64,000 bases of DNA, taken from contig CANLIL010000007.1 in the NCBI GenBank assembly GCA_947491305.1, positions 1 through 64,000 on the forward strand, given 5' to 3'. This document shows positions 17,278 through 27,311 of this stretch, in pieces. The notes beneath the pieces were generated by a model. That model was not told the DNA's origin, did no database searches, and saw only the letters and a list, made by a program, of their open reading frames with translations. This DNA comes from Flavobacteriales bacterium (GTDB lineage Bacteria; Bacteroidota; Bacteroidia; Flavobacteriales_D; Crocinitomicaceae). Each line of letters opens with the position of its first letter. The first letter of the stretch is position 1. A program made the position numbers and the translations under genes.

Positions 17278-17293
17278 AATTTTAATTTTTCAA

Positions 17294-17315
17294 GGATAAA
17301 ATTGTACAATTATCC
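17294..17315. promoter_or_regulatory. Inverted repeat at the start of the clpC transcript (candidate operator)
   Basis: GGATAA (17294-17299) and TTATCC (17310-17315) flank a palindromic TTGTACAA core. It lies 7-29 nt downstream of the clpC -7 box, at the 5' end of the predicted mRNA. It could be a repressor site or an RNA hairpin; no known CtsR or CIRCE sequence is seen. Confidence 0.5.
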
Positions 17316-17322
17316 GACAGTA

Positions 17323-17356
17323 CAAATATAAAAGGAAAAAAATGTTAATAAGTCAA
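17323..17356 (-). promoter_or_regulatory. Promoter of clpC
   Basis: On the minus strand TATATTTG (17323-17330) matches TAnnTTTG; a TTG (17354-17356) lies 23 nt upstream as a weak -33. The predicted 5' UTR is about 40 nt. Confidence 0.65.
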
Positions 17357-17490
17357 CGAAAAAGTCAATTTTCCACAGATTTTTGTTAGTAAAATCAAAA
17401 TTCACTATGTAATTTATATGGGTTATTTTCCTAATTTCGAAGCTTGCTTTAACAGCACAATAAACGTGCAATTAAAAAATTAGTGACAAG

Positions 17491-20061
17491 ATGGCAGATG
17501 GAGAAAAAATAATACAGATTAACATCGAAGACGAAATGAAATCAGCTTACATTGATTATTCAATGTCAGTTATTGTTTCACGTGCTTTACCAGATGTTCG
17601 TGATGGTTTCAAGCCAGTTCACAGACGTGTATTATATGGAATGCAAGATTTGGGTCTATTTTCTAACCGACCTTATAAAAAATCAGCAAGAATCGTTGGA
17701 GAAGTTTTAGGTAAGTACCACCCACACGGAGATAGTTCAGTTTATGACACGATGGTTCGTATGGCTCAACACTGGTCGTTGCGTTATCCATTAGTAGATG
17801 GACAGGGTAACTTTGGTTCAGTAGATGGTGATAGTCCTGCAGCAATGCGTTACACAGAAGCACGTTTGCGCAAGATTGCGGAGGAAATGCTAGACGATTT
17901 AGACAAAGAAACGGTTGACTTTAAGCCAAACTTTGATGATAGTTTATTGGAGCCATCCGTAATGCCTACAAAAGTTCCTAATTTATTAGTGAACGGAGCG
18001 TCAGGAATTGCAGTTGGTATGGCAACAAATATGGCGCCACATAATTTGACAGAAGTAATTGATGGAGTTATTGCATATGTTGACAATAACGATATTGAAA
18101 TAGAGGAATTATTAAATTTCGTAAAAGCACCTGATTTCCCGACTGGCGGAATCATATATGGGTATGAAGGTGTTCGCGATGCATTAATGACGGGACGTGG
18201 AAGAATCGTCATGCGTGCAAAAGCAGAAATCGAGGAACATAATGGTAGAGAACAAATCATTGTAACTGAGATACCTTATCAAATCAATAAAGCAGAAATG
18301 ATTAAAAAAACTGCTGATCTGGTAAACGATAAAAAAATTGAGGGAATTTCGGACATACGTGACGAATCAGATAGAAATGGAATGCGCATCGTTTATGAAA
18401 TTAAACGTGACGCTATTGCAAATGTGGTATTGAATAAATTATACAAATTCACTTCACTACAAACGTCATTCTCTGTCAACAACATTTGTTTAGTTGATGG
18501 TCGACCACAATTATTAAATCTTAAGCAACTAATCTCCTACTTCGTTGAATTTCGTCATGAAGTTGTAATTAGAAGAACGCGTTTTGAATTACGAAAAGCG
18601 GAAGAAAGAGCACATATATTAGAAGGTTTAATCATTGCATCAGACAACATTGACGAAGTAATCGAGATAATCAAAAAATCTTCAAGTCCTGATGAAGCGC
18701 GTGAGAAATTAAGTGCTCGTTTCGGATTGAGTGAGATTCAAACACGTGCAATTGTTGACATGCGTTTAAGACAATTAACGGGACTTGAACAGGATAAATT
18801 ACGAGCTGAGTTTGATGAATTAATGAAAACAATTACTGATTTAAGAGATATCTTAGATCGTGTAGAACGAAGAATGCAAATCATTAAAGATGAATTAATT
18901 GAAATTCGTGCTAAATATGGTGATGCACGACGTTCACAAATCGAATATTCTGCAAGCGAAATGCGTATGGAAGATTTAATCGCAGATGAAGAAGTGGTTA
19001 TTACAATTTCTCATGCTGGTTATATCAAACGTACAAGTTTATCAGAATACAAAGTTCAAAACAGAGGCGGAATGGGCTCAAAAGGCTCAACAACAAGAGA
19101 TAAAGATTTCTTAGAGCATTTATTTGTAGCGACAAATCATAATTATTTATTAGTATTTACAGAAAAAGGAAGATGTTTCTGGATGCGGGTTTATGAAATT
19201 CCTGAAGGAAATAAAACATCTAAAGGTAGAGCAATACAAAACTTGATTAATATTCCGCAAGATGACAAAGTAAAAGCGTATGTTAAAGTTTTAGATTTGA
19301 CCGATAAAGAATACGTTGAAAACAACTTTATTGTCATGTGTTCTAAACAAGGTGTTATCAAGAAAACTTCTTTAGCCGCTTATTCTCGTCCGCGTTCAAA
19401 TGGTATTAACGCCATTACAATTCGTGAAAACGATGAGTTATTAGAAGCTAAATTAACCAACGGAACAAACGAAATTGTTTTAGCAACAAATTCTGGTAGA
19501 GCAATTCGCTTTAACGAAGAAAAAGTTCGCCCAATGGGTAGAAATGCTTCTGGAGTTCGTGGAGTTACCTTATTAAGCGAAGAAGACAGTTTGGTTGGAA
19601 TGGTTTGTGTTGCGGATGTTTATTCTACTATTTTGGTTGTTTCCGAAAAAGGATATGGAAAACGTACGTTCTTAAACGATCCAGAAGATAACGAACCAGT
19701 TTACAGAATCACTAACAGAGGTGGTAAAGGTGTTAAAACATTAAACATCACTGAGAAAACTGGTAAATTACTTTCGATATTAAACGTTTCTGACGAAGAA
19801 GATTTAATGATCATCACAAAATCTGGTGTTGCTATTCGCATGCACATTGATACGATTCGTACAATGGGAAGAGCAGCTCAAGGAGTTCGATTAATCAACT
19901 TAAAAGGTAGTGCAGAGATCGCTGCAATAGCGCGTGTTCCAAGAACAGAAGATGAAGAAGAAATCGAATTAGATGAAAATGGTATCGTTATTGAAAAACC
20001 AATGATTGAAGATGATTCATCGGAAGAAAATAACGATGATGAAAATTCAGATGTGGAATAA
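17491..20061 (+). CDS. gyrA: DNA gyrase subunit A
   Basis: 856 residues. The catalytic tyrosine is Tyr121 in [10 protein letters not shown]. The quinolone-resistance region [17 protein letters not shown] keeps Ser82 and Asp86 (E. coli Ser83 and Asp87), so it looks quinolone-sensitive at these sites. The C-terminal beta-pinwheel contains the gyrase box ([10 protein letters not shown]) that separates it from ParC. The tail is strongly acidic ([17 protein letters not shown]). It introduces negative supercoils as GyrA2GyrB2. A TPR protein follows after 38 nt. Confidence 0.97.
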   Translation: MADGEKIIQINIEDEMKSAYIDYSMSVIVSRALPDVRDGFKPVHRRVLYGMQDLGLFSNRPYKKSARIVGEVLGKYHPHGDSSVYDTMVRMAQHWSLRYPLVDGQGNFGSVDGDSPAAMRYTEARLRKIAEEMLDDLDKETVDFKPNFDDSLLEPSVMPTKVPNLLVNGASGIAVGMATNMAPHNLTEVIDGVIAYVDNNDIEIEELLNFVKAPDFPTGGIIYGYEGVRDALMTGRGRIVMRAKAEIEEHNGREQIIVTEIPYQINKAEMIKKTADLVNDKKIEGISDIRDESDRNGMRIVYEIKRDAIANVVLNKLYKFTSLQTSFSVNNICLVDGRPQLLNLKQLISYFVEFRHEVVIRRTRFELRKAEERAHILEGLIIASDNIDEVIEIIKKSSSPDEAREKLSARFGLSEIQTRAIVDMRLRQLTGLEQDKLRAEFDELMKTITDLRDILDRVERRMQIIKDELIEIRAKYGDARRSQIEYSASEMRMEDLIADEEVVITISHAGYIKRTSLSEYKVQNRGGMGSKGSTTRDKDFLEHLFVATNHNYLLVFTEKGRCFWMRVYEIPEGNKTSKGRAIQNLINIPQDDKVKAYVKVLDLTDKEYVENNFIVMCSKQGVIKKTSLAAYSRPRSNGINAITIRENDELLEAKLTNGTNEIVLATNSGRAIRFNEEKVRPMGRNASGVRGVTLLSEEDSLVGMVCVADVYSTILVVSEKGYGKRTFLNDPEDNEPVYRITNRGGKGVKTLNITEKTGKLLSILNVSDEEDLMIITKSGVAIRMHIDTIRTMGRAAQGVRLINLKGSAEIAAIARVPRTEDEEEIELDENGIVIEKPMIEDDSSEENNDDENSDVE

Positions 20062-20099
20062 TTAAAATTCTGCATCTATTTATAAAAAAACAGATTAGA

Positions 20100-21308
20100 A
20101 TGAAAAAGTCAATTCAAAAAACAACTATAATTGCTGGAGCCTTGATGGTTTCAGCAATTTCTTTTGCTCAAAAAAAGAATGAAACGAGCGCAGCAGTTGA
20201 ATTCAGAAACAACTACCAATCAAGTTTTGCTGCACAAGATTTTGACAAAGCAAAAAAAGCATTAATCGCTGCAAAAGGATTTATTGATTTAGCAGCTGAG
20301 CATGTTGAAACAAAAGATAGTCCTAAAACACTTTGGTTGAAAGGTGAAATCTACTCAAGTATTGTTATGCTAGGCATGCAAACAATCGATACAAATTTGG
20401 TTAAATTAGTAGGAAATGATGGGATAGATGTTGCTATTGCATCGTTCAAAAAAGGGTATTCTATTAGTGATAAATATGACGATGAAATTCGACAATCAGC
20501 TTATGGAAAACACGACATGATTGATCGAATGGCTGGTATGTTGTACAAAGGAAAAATGTTCAAAGAAGCTGCAGAAGCATATCAAACTGAGTACAAATTC
20601 TTTGATGCAGTTGGTGAAACAGATAGTACTTCTTTATTCAATTCTTCACTTTGTTTTGAAAATTCAAGTGAATACGGAAAAGCTGCACAAGGGTATGCTC
20701 AATTGGCTCGTTTAGGTTACAAACCAACAACTACTTATGCTTTAGCTTCAAGTAATTTCCGTAAAAACAAGCAAAATGCTGAAGCCAAAGAATTGATTAC
20801 TGAAGGACGTAAGAAATTCCCATTGGACAAAGAATTGTTGTTAGAAATGGTAAACTTTAGTATTGATGCTGGTGATGCTGCAGGCGCTGAGAATGCTTTA
20901 AACGAAGCAATTGCAACAGATCCAAACAACAAACAATTGCATTATACAATCGGTACAATTTACATTGACTTGAAGAAAAACGAAAAAGCTGAAGCAGCTT
21001 TGTTGAAAGCAATTGAAATTGATCCTAACTACACAGATGCATTATACCAATTAGGTGCACATTTAGTTTCTTGGGCAAGTGATATGAAAACACAAGCTAA
21101 CGCCTTAAAATTTGGCGATCCAAATTATGACAAAATGATAAAAACAGCGGATGAAACCTACACAAGAGCAATTAATCCCTTGGAAAAATACATCGCTAAA
21201 AATCCAACAGATAAAGACGTATTAACTATCTTATATCAATTGAATAGAAGTATTGGCAATACTGAAAAAGCAAAAGAATACAAAGCGAAAATCGACGCTT
21301 TAAAATAA
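20100..21308 (+). CDS. Exported TPR-repeat protein
   Basis: 402 residues with a signal peptide (MKKSIQKTTIIAGALMVSAISFAQ). Several tetratricopeptide repeats are visible, the clearest being the run beginning NNKQLHYTIGTIYIDLKKNE and continuing through KAIEIDPNYTDALYQLG. It is probably a periplasmic or outer-membrane-associated scaffold. It lies 38 nt downstream of gyrA, so at least partial cotranscription is likely, and a terminator follows. Its specific partner is unknown; tandem gyrA-TPR order is often seen in Bacteroidota (recollection, not tested). Confidence 0.85.
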   Translation: MKKSIQKTTIIAGALMVSAISFAQKKNETSAAVEFRNNYQSSFAAQDFDKAKKALIAAKGFIDLAAEHVETKDSPKTLWLKGEIYSSIVMLGMQTIDTNLVKLVGNDGIDVAIASFKKGYSISDKYDDEIRQSAYGKHDMIDRMAGMLYKGKMFKEAAEAYQTEYKFFDAVGETDSTSLFNSSLCFENSSEYGKAAQGYAQLARLGYKPTTTYALASSNFRKNKQNAEAKELITEGRKKFPLDKELLLEMVNFSIDAGDAAGAENALNEAIATDPNNKQLHYTIGTIYIDLKKNEKAEAALLKAIEIDPNYTDALYQLGAHLVSWASDMKTQANALKFGDPNYDKMIKTADETYTRAINPLEKYIAKNPTDKDVLTILYQLNRSIGNTEKAKEYKAKIDALK

Positions 21309-21325
21309 TACAACAAACGTATTGA

Positions 21326-21356
21326 AAAGGTCATTCATCTGAATGGCCTTTTTTTT
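21326..21356 (+). terminator. Terminator of the gyrA-TPR unit
   Basis: AAGGTCATTC, an ATCT loop and GAATGGCCTT form a stem with a G-T pair, followed by a T-run. Confidence 0.85.
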
Positions 21357-21367
21357 GTTTCAAACAC

Positions 21368-21396
21368 TTGTTTTTCAAGATTTTTTACTATCTTTG
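21368..21396 (+). promoter_or_regulatory. Promoter of rpsA
   Basis: CTTG (TTG at 21368-21370) and TATCTTTG (21389-21396) are 18 nt apart, matching the Bacteroidota consensus. The predicted leader is about 90 nt long. Confidence 0.82.
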
Positions 21397-21448
21397 CACC
21401 CTAAAAATAAGACTGTTACCCTAATTTTGACAGTTTAGTATTTATCTC

Positions 21449-21473
21449 TTTCGAGAAAACAGGGTGCTCGAAA
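21449..21473 (+). promoter_or_regulatory. Hairpin in the rpsA leader
   Basis: TTTCGAG (21449-21455) and CTCGAAA (21467-21473) form a perfect 7-bp stem with an 11-nt loop (AAAACAGGGTG), 20 nt before the rpsA start codon. It could be an autoregulatory S1-binding element; this is inference. Confidence 0.45.
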
Positions 21474-21492
21474 TACAATTTTTAAAAGCCAG

Positions 21493-23298
21493 ATGGCAAA
21501 AAACACAAACTTGCAGGGATCTGCAGATTTCGACTGGGATGCATTAGCACTAGACGGATATTCAAAAATCCAACGTTCTGAGTTATCAGACAAATACGAA
21601 GTAACATTGACTTCAATCAACGAAAAAGAAGTTGTTGAAGGAACTGTTGTTATCGTTACAAAAAAAGAAGTAATCATTAACATTGGTTACAAATCTGAAG
21701 GAATTATTCCTGCGTCAGAATTTCGTTACAATCCAGAATTAAAAGCTGGTGATGTTGTTGACGTATTCGTTGAATGTCAAGAGGACAAAACAGGTCAATT
21801 AGTCGTTTCTCACAGAACAGCACGTATGCACAAAGCATGGTTGCGTGTGAATGATGTATTACGTACTGGTGAAGTAATCACTGGATTCGTGAAATGTCGT
21901 ACAAAAGGTGGTTTGATTGTTGACGTATTTGGAATTGAAGCATTCTTACCAGGATCTCAAATCGACGTTAAACCAATTCGTGATTACGATGTTTACGTTG
22001 GTAAAAACATGGAGTTCAAAGTGGTTAAAATCAACCAAGAATTCCGTAACGTTGTTGTTTCTCACAAAGCGCTTATTGAAGCTGAATTGGAAGAACAGAA
22101 AAAACAAATTATCTCAGGTCTTGAAAAAGGTCAAGTATTGGAAGGAACAGTTAAAAACATCACATCTTATGGTGTATTCATCGATTTAGGTGGTGTTGAT
22201 GGTTTAATTCACATTACAGATTTATCTTGGGGTCGTGTGAACCACCCAGAAGAAATCGTTGAATTGGATCAAAAATTAAATGTTGTTATCCTTGACTTTG
22301 ATGACGATAAAAAACGTATTGCTTTAGGCTTGAAACAATTACAACCTCATCCATGGGACGCTTTAAACACTGAATTAAATGTTGGTGATAAAGTTTCAGG
22401 AAAAGTTGTTGTAATGGCTGATTATGGTGCTTTCGTTGAAATCGCTGCAGGTGTAGAAGGATTGATTCACGTATCAGAAATGAGCTGGTCACAACATTTA
22501 CGTTCTGCGCAAGATTTCATGACTGTTGGAGACTCTGTTGAAGCAGTTATCTTAACGTTAGATCGTGAAGAGCGTAAAATGTCTTTAGGTATCAAACAAT
22601 TGATGCCAGATCCATGGGCTGATATCGAAGGTAAATATTCAGTTGCTTCTAAACACAATGCTAAAGTTCGTAACTTCACAAACTTTGGTGTATTTGTTGA
22701 ATTAGAAGAAGGAGTTGATGGATTGATTCACATTTCTGACCTTTCTTGGCAGAAAAAAATCAAACACCCATCTGAATTCTGTAAAGTTGGTGACGAAATG
22801 CAAGTAGTTGTATTAGAAATCGATCGTGAAAACAGAAGAATTTCTTTAGGTCACAAACAATTAGAAGAAAATCCATGGGATGTATTTGAAACTATCTTCG
22901 GAGAAGGTTCAATTCACCAAGGAACAATCATTGAAAACAAAGATAAATCTGGAATCGTTGCACTTCCATACGGTGTTGAAGGTATTTGCCCAGCAAAACA
23001 CTTACGTAAAGAAGACGGAACGAATGCTAAAGTAGAAGAAACTTTAGATTTCAAAGTTATCGAATTCAATAAAGAATCTAAGAAAATCGTTGTTTCTCAT
23101 ACACGTTTATTCGAAGAAGGAGAAGATAAACCAACTACAACTGCGAAAGCAACTGGTGGTAAAAAAGGTGGAAACGCTGGAGGTGGATCATCAACTTCAC
23201 AAGCGGTTAAAGCAATCAACCAAAACACAGAGAAATCTACGTTAGGTGATTTAGATGCTTTATCAGCATTGAAAGAAAAAATGGAAAAAGGAAAATAA
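21493..23298 (+). CDS. rpsA: 30S ribosomal protein S1
   Basis: 601 residues with six S1 RNA-binding domains; domains 3 to 5 show the canonical GVFIDLGGVDGLIHITDLSW pattern, domains 1, 2 and 6 are diverged. The C-terminal tail is Gly/Lys-rich low complexity (KATGGKKGGNAGGGSSTSQ) followed by a short conserved DLDALSALKEKMEKGK end. S1 recruits mRNA to the 30S subunit; in Bacteroidota, where Shine-Dalgarno sequences are rare, its role in initiation may be larger (inference). The gene has a consensus promoter, a structured leader and its own terminator. Confidence 0.97.
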   Translation: MAKNTNLQGSADFDWDALALDGYSKIQRSELSDKYEVTLTSINEKEVVEGTVVIVTKKEVIINIGYKSEGIIPASEFRYNPELKAGDVVDVFVECQEDKTGQLVVSHRTARMHKAWLRVNDVLRTGEVITGFVKCRTKGGLIVDVFGIEAFLPGSQIDVKPIRDYDVYVGKNMEFKVVKINQEFRNVVVSHKALIEAELEEQKKQIISGLEKGQVLEGTVKNITSYGVFIDLGGVDGLIHITDLSWGRVNHPEEIVELDQKLNVVILDFDDDKKRIALGLKQLQPHPWDALNTELNVGDKVSGKVVVMADYGAFVEIAAGVEGLIHVSEMSWSQHLRSAQDFMTVGDSVEAVILTLDREERKMSLGIKQLMPDPWADIEGKYSVASKHNAKVRNFTNFGVFVELEEGVDGLIHISDLSWQKKIKHPSEFCKVGDEMQVVVLEIDRENRRISLGHKQLEENPWDVFETIFGEGSIHQGTIIENKDKSGIVALPYGVEGICPAKHLRKEDGTNAKVEETLDFKVIEFNKESKKIVVSHTRLFEEGEDKPTTTAKATGGKKGGNAGGGSSTSQAVKAINQNTEKSTLGDLDALSALKEKMEKGK

Positions 23299-23317
23299 TC
23301 TATTTTCAATCAATTGA

Positions 23318-23348
23318 AAAACCAGCTTAGAAATAAGCTGGTTTTTTT
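23318..23348 (+). terminator. Terminator of rpsA
   Basis: AAACCAGCTTA, a GAAA loop and TAAGCTGGTTT form a strong stem followed by T residues. Confidence 0.92.
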
Positions 23349-23385
23349 GTGTTATTACGTTCTGAAAATCCTTTTGACGTTGGAT

Positions 23386-23413
23386 TTCTTTACAATATTG
23401 CAATGTTGTAAAT
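23386..23413. repeat. 28-nt palindromic direct repeat, copy 1
   Basis: An element starting TTCTTTACAATATTGCAATG, 28 nt long, identical to the copy at 23500-23527. Internally it is a near-perfect inverted repeat: TTTACAA and TTGTAAA arms around a TATTGCAATG centre. It lies in the 240-nt gap between rpsA and the convergent SNF2 gene. Confidence 0.85.
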
Positions 23414-23499
23414 GAGAAGATTATCAGAATAATAATAACCTAAATAAATAAAGGATGTATTTCAAAGAATTTACATCTGAAACACTTGATATCACTAAC

Positions 23500-23527
23500 T
23501 TCTTTACAATATTGCAATGTTGTAAAT
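23500..23527. repeat. 28-nt palindromic direct repeat, copy 2
   Basis: Exact second copy of the element at 23386-23413, offset by 114 nt with an 86-nt AT-rich spacer. It ends 11 nt before the stop codon of the SNF2 helicase gene. Neither copy has a T-run that would make it a clear terminator for the SNF2 gene. Confidence 0.85.
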
Positions 23528-23538
23528 TTTTCAAAAAA

Positions 23539-26500
23539 TCAGTCCAACAATAGCAACAAATCTTCTTTCCCCAACATTTTTGAAGATTTCAAATCTACCT
23601 TAATTAAGTCATCAATCATTTCTTTCTTACTTTCCTGCAATAGCAAGATCTTTTCTTCAATCGTATCTGGACAAATCAAGCGTACAGCAATCACTTTACG
23701 TTTCTGTCCAATGCGGTAAGAACGATCAATTGCTTGATTTTCAACAGCCGGGTTCCACCAAGGGTCAATAATGTAAACATAATCAGCCTCTGTTAAATTC
23801 AATCCTACTCCACCCGCTTTTAAACTGATCAAGAAAACACGAATTGATTCATTTTCTTGAAAATTACGAACAACCTCTTCTCTATTTTTAGTTTTACCAG
23901 TCAAGTACTCAAAAGGAATGCCTAACAAAATCAAGCGCTCTTTAATCAAATCCAACATGCCAACAAATTGAGAGAAAATCAATAGTTTGTGATTCATAAC
24001 TTGTTCAGAAACTTGTTCTATTAAAATATCAATTTTCGCCGATTCATTACCGTAAAATCCTTCATCGTTTAACAATGCAGGAGAATTACAGATTTGTCTT
24101 AATTTTGTCAAACCCTGTAAAACATGCATACTTTGATTCAATAATTCTTCTTTTTTACTTTTTTCTAAGTATAATTTAAATTCATTTTTGTAAGAATCAT
24201 AAACAGCGCGTTGCTCCTTACCCATTTCGCAAAACAGAACAATTTCTGTTTTTTCAGGTAACTCAGATGCTACTTGTTTTTTAGTTCTTCTCAACAAAAA
24301 AGGGTGTATTTTCCGCTGTAATTCTTTAGCACGTAAGCCATCTTTAAATTTATCAATTGGAATGGCGTAATTGTCCTTAAAACGTTGCTGCGTTCCTAAG
24401 CTTCCGGGATTTAAAAACGAAAATTGGGCAAATAAATCATACGTATTGTTTTCAACAGGGGTTCCTGTCAATACCAATCTATTTCTTGCTTGTAATAGTC
24501 GAACTGATTTATAACGCTTCGACATTGGATTTTTTATTGCTTGTGATTCATCTAAAATTATATAATCAAAGTCAACTGATTTTAAGAAGTTTACGTCTGA
24601 TAATAATGTTCCATAAGTTGTGAATACGATATCAAATTTCTTAAAGAAATCTTTATCTTTTTTTCGTTCATTCCCATAATTCATATGGAATTTCAACGAA
24701 GGCGCAAACTTTTCTAATTCGCTTTTCCAATTAAACAACAAGGAAGTTGGCAAAACAATTAAATGTGTTTTTTTGCCATTTTTAGCTTTTAAGGATAAGA
24801 TAAAAGCAATGATTTGGATAGTTTTGCCTAAACCCATATCGTCGGCTAAACAACCACCAAAATTGAAAGAATCTAAAAAATGTAACCAATTTAACCCTTC
24901 TTTTTGGTAATCTCTTAATTCAGTTTTTAATCCTTTTGGTACATTGATTTGCTCAATGGATTGAAAAGAATCAAATTTCTGTTGGTACATCGCCAATTCT
25001 TTCGTAACATCTGAAGGCAACACTTCATCTTTGAACAATTCTTCAATCATTGAAAAATGAAGTTTTGACGTGCGCATAGTTGTGTCGTGAATTTCACTTG
25101 ACCTGAAAAATGCTGCAAATTTCTCCAACCATTCTTTCGGCATCAATCCCAAACGTCCATCACCTAAGCGAACGTAATTTGACTGATTGACAACTGAACG
25201 TTGAATTTCTTTCAAGCGAACAACTTCATCTCCAAAACTAACTTTCAACGCTGTATCGAACCAATCAATTCCAGAAGAAACAGCTAATGAAACAGCCATT
25301 TTTGAGGGATGATAAGCATTGTTTTTTATTGTATTGAATCCTAAAATTTCAACGCCATCTTGTTGCCATTGTTCAAAGACATTTAAAAACCATTGATCAT
25401 CTAAAAATACCGCTTTATTGAGGTAAAAATAATCGAATTGTTCTTGTTCTTCGAAATTTGGGTGTTTATCTTGAATTGCAATTAAAAAACGGATTTCTAA
25501 ATCATCATCGCGTTTAATTTCATACGGTTGACCCAATGCATCTAGTAAATAAATTCGTTTTTTTGAGCGAACGGGTACTTCAATTGCTCCATATTGCATC
25601 ACCGGCGTAATCAAAACAAAAGAATCAGATTCTGATAAATAAACTTTTTTTACAGGCAGCTCGTCTCCAAAGAAATCTTCGTATTGTTGCGGTGTAGCAG
25701 TTTGCAAAAAAGTATAATCAATCGTTAATTTATCTTCTAACTGAATCAAAATAGCGGCTTGAAATGCAGGAAATTTATCTTGATGTATTAATAATTTATG
25801 TTGTTGCTTTTTGAAAAAGGTTATTGCTTTTAAAACGGCTTCATCTGCACAATAAATTAACTCATTTTCAACACGAACAAAAGATGAATACACTAATTTT
25901 AGTGCTGAGAAACTTTTTAAAACACTATCAACAAATAACTTAGGTGTTATTTCATAAAAATTTTCTTTTTGAATGATTTTTAAATGAAACTCAAATATTC
26001 CTTTTTTCAGTTGCACCTCTTCTAAGCCTTGAACAGTGCATTTATCTGATTGCTTAGCATTGGGGCAATAAACAGAAAATTCAGAACTATTGCGAACAAT
26101 TTCAGTCAAAGCCAAATGTTCATCTGTAGTTTTTCGATTTGGCGTAAAATTTGGAGACGATTGAAAAACGCCAATCGCAGCATAAAACTTCAAGGCTACA
26201 GGATCGTCGCACGTGAAAATAAACTGTCGCGCGTCTTCCAATTTTAAAGGATTTTTAATGCGCCCTTCTTTTGTTAAAAAAGCACTGTAAAGACTTATGT
26301 GAAAATCGTTAGCATAACGTGCTTCTTCAAAAACGATGCAATAATCTTTCGGCAAGCCTTCTTGAAAGGAAAACTCAAAAGGTTGTTTATCTGAAGCAAT
26401 TAACTGTTTACTGAATTTATCTATGGTTGGTTCGTTTACTGGAATCAAACCTGTAATCAAACTTTTAATTTTTATTTCTTTATTATCGAACTGAATTTCA

Positions 26501-27210
26501 AAATAATCTTCTAAATTTTCGGTAGAAGATAGTCCATAATCACCTGCAAATGCTTGTAAAAATGTTTGTCGGGCTTTTGAATCAAAAAATGGGCGAAGTA
26601 CACGATCGTCTTTCAACAGGTACATTGCTTTTTCTTGATGTTTACACAAATGCGTTTTCAAATCTTCACATTGACACTCAAGGACAAGGTCGCCTGCTTC
26701 AAAACTCACATGTACAATTTCTCGTTCGTAATAAGATCTTGAAACGACCAACACAGCTTCATTTAAGCGTAATTCCTCAATGTAAGCACTTAAATTATAA
26801 CTTGGTGAATCATTTAAATGATTGAAAATAAAATCATTTGTTAAAGCTTTAAAATCAAAGGAAGGAAATAAAAAAGTGGTTGGATGTCCTGATCGTTTTT
26901 CTTGAGCCAACACATCTTCTTGCAACAATTGCATTTCTTTTTTGTACAAAAGCGTGTGCGCTGCATTTAAAACAGCTAAAATATGTTCGCAAACTTTTGA
27001 TTGATTCTTGGAGCACGTGCAAGCCGTTGAATGAATTACACCTTGAAAGATGACAACATTTATTTTGTAATAACTTAATGCCTTAACGTTTGCAGTAATT
27101 CCAAGTTTTCCAACGACTAAATTTTCCACCTCACATTCTTTCATTTTTGCTTTTAACAGCTGATTGGAATTGGCTTCAATGTACAATTTAAATACGTCGT
27201 TTTTTATCAT
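23539..27210 (-). CDS. SNF2-family DEAD-like helicase with two SWIM zinc motifs
   Basis: 1223 residues. Two SWIM-type CxCx(n)CxH motifs are visible, C64/C66/C74/H76 and C179/C181/C189/H191. A long middle region of unknown fold follows. The C-terminal third is a complete SNF2 ATPase: GGCLADDMGLGKTIQ near residue 790, DYIILDESQAIKN as motif II, LVLTGTPVENNTYDLFAQF and a helicase C domain ending with DYVYIIDPWWNPAVENQAIDRSYRIGQ. This is the large bacterial SNF2/RapA-like group thought to act on DNA-protein or transcription complexes; the role is not established. Its stop is next to the duplicated 28-nt palindrome. Confidence 0.92.
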   Translation of the reverse strand: MIKNDVFKLYIEANSNQLLKAKMKECEVENLVVGKLGITANVKALSYYKINVVIFQGVIHSTACTCSKNQSKVCEHILAVLNAAHTLLYKKEMQLLQEDVLAQEKRSGHPTTFLFPSFDFKALTNDFIFNHLNDSPSYNLSAYIEELRLNEAVLVVSRSYYEREIVHVSFEAGDLVLECQCEDLKTHLCKHQEKAMYLLKDDRVLRPFFDSKARQTFLQAFAGDYGLSSTENLEDYFEIQFDNKEIKIKSLITGLIPVNEPTIDKFSKQLIASDKQPFEFSFQEGLPKDYCIVFEEARYANDFHISLYSAFLTKEGRIKNPLKLEDARQFIFTCDDPVALKFYAAIGVFQSSPNFTPNRKTTDEHLALTEIVRNSSEFSVYCPNAKQSDKCTVQGLEEVQLKKGIFEFHLKIIQKENFYEITPKLFVDSVLKSFSALKLVYSSFVRVENELIYCADEAVLKAITFFKKQQHKLLIHQDKFPAFQAAILIQLEDKLTIDYTFLQTATPQQYEDFFGDELPVKKVYLSESDSFVLITPVMQYGAIEVPVRSKKRIYLLDALGQPYEIKRDDDLEIRFLIAIQDKHPNFEEQEQFDYFYLNKAVFLDDQWFLNVFEQWQQDGVEILGFNTIKNNAYHPSKMAVSLAVSSGIDWFDTALKVSFGDEVVRLKEIQRSVVNQSNYVRLGDGRLGLMPKEWLEKFAAFFRSSEIHDTTMRTSKLHFSMIEELFKDEVLPSDVTKELAMYQQKFDSFQSIEQINVPKGLKTELRDYQKEGLNWLHFLDSFNFGGCLADDMGLGKTIQIIAFILSLKAKNGKKTHLIVLPTSLLFNWKSELEKFAPSLKFHMNYGNERKKDKDFFKKFDIVFTTYGTLLSDVNFLKSVDFDYIILDESQAIKNPMSKRYKSVRLLQARNRLVLTGTPVENNTYDLFAQFSFLNPGSLGTQQRFKDNYAIPIDKFKDGLRAKELQRKIHPFLLRRTKKQVASELPEKTEIVLFCEMGKEQRAVYDSYKNEFKLYLEKSKKEELLNQSMHVLQGLTKLRQICNSPALLNDEGFYGNESAKIDILIEQVSEQVMNHKLLIFSQFVGMLDLIKERLILLGIPFEYLTGKTKNREEVVRNFQENESIRVFLISLKAGGVGLNLTEADYVYIIDPWWNPAVENQAIDRSYRIGQKRKVIAVRLICPDTIEEKILLLQESKKEMIDDLIKVDLKSSKMLGKEDLLLLLD

Positions 27211-27262
27211 TTTAAGTGAGCATTGCTGCTAATTATTGTGCGATTAATAGAAATTTAAGGGT

Positions 27263-27293
27263 AAAAAAAATCCTGAGTGTTAGCTCAGGATTT
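27263..27293 (-). terminator. Terminator of the BtuG-like gene
   Basis: On the minus strand AATCCTGAG, a loop and CTCAGGATT form a stem followed by eight T residues, 18 nt after the stop codon. Confidence 0.9.
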
Positions 27294-27311
27294 AAAGTTA
27301 AGGATTTAAAC

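Noticed and set aside
17401-17440. Possible gyrA promoter (TAATTTCG)
   Set aside because: The box deviates at one consensus position and no -33 element is present; too weak to annotate.
17663-18260. Minus-strand open frames inside gyrA
   Set aside because: They are antisense to an unmistakable gyrA and show no family features.
23386-23527. The duplicated palindromes as ordinary terminators
   Set aside because: rpsA already has a clear terminator at 23318-23348, and neither palindrome has a T-run in the direction of the SNF2 gene.
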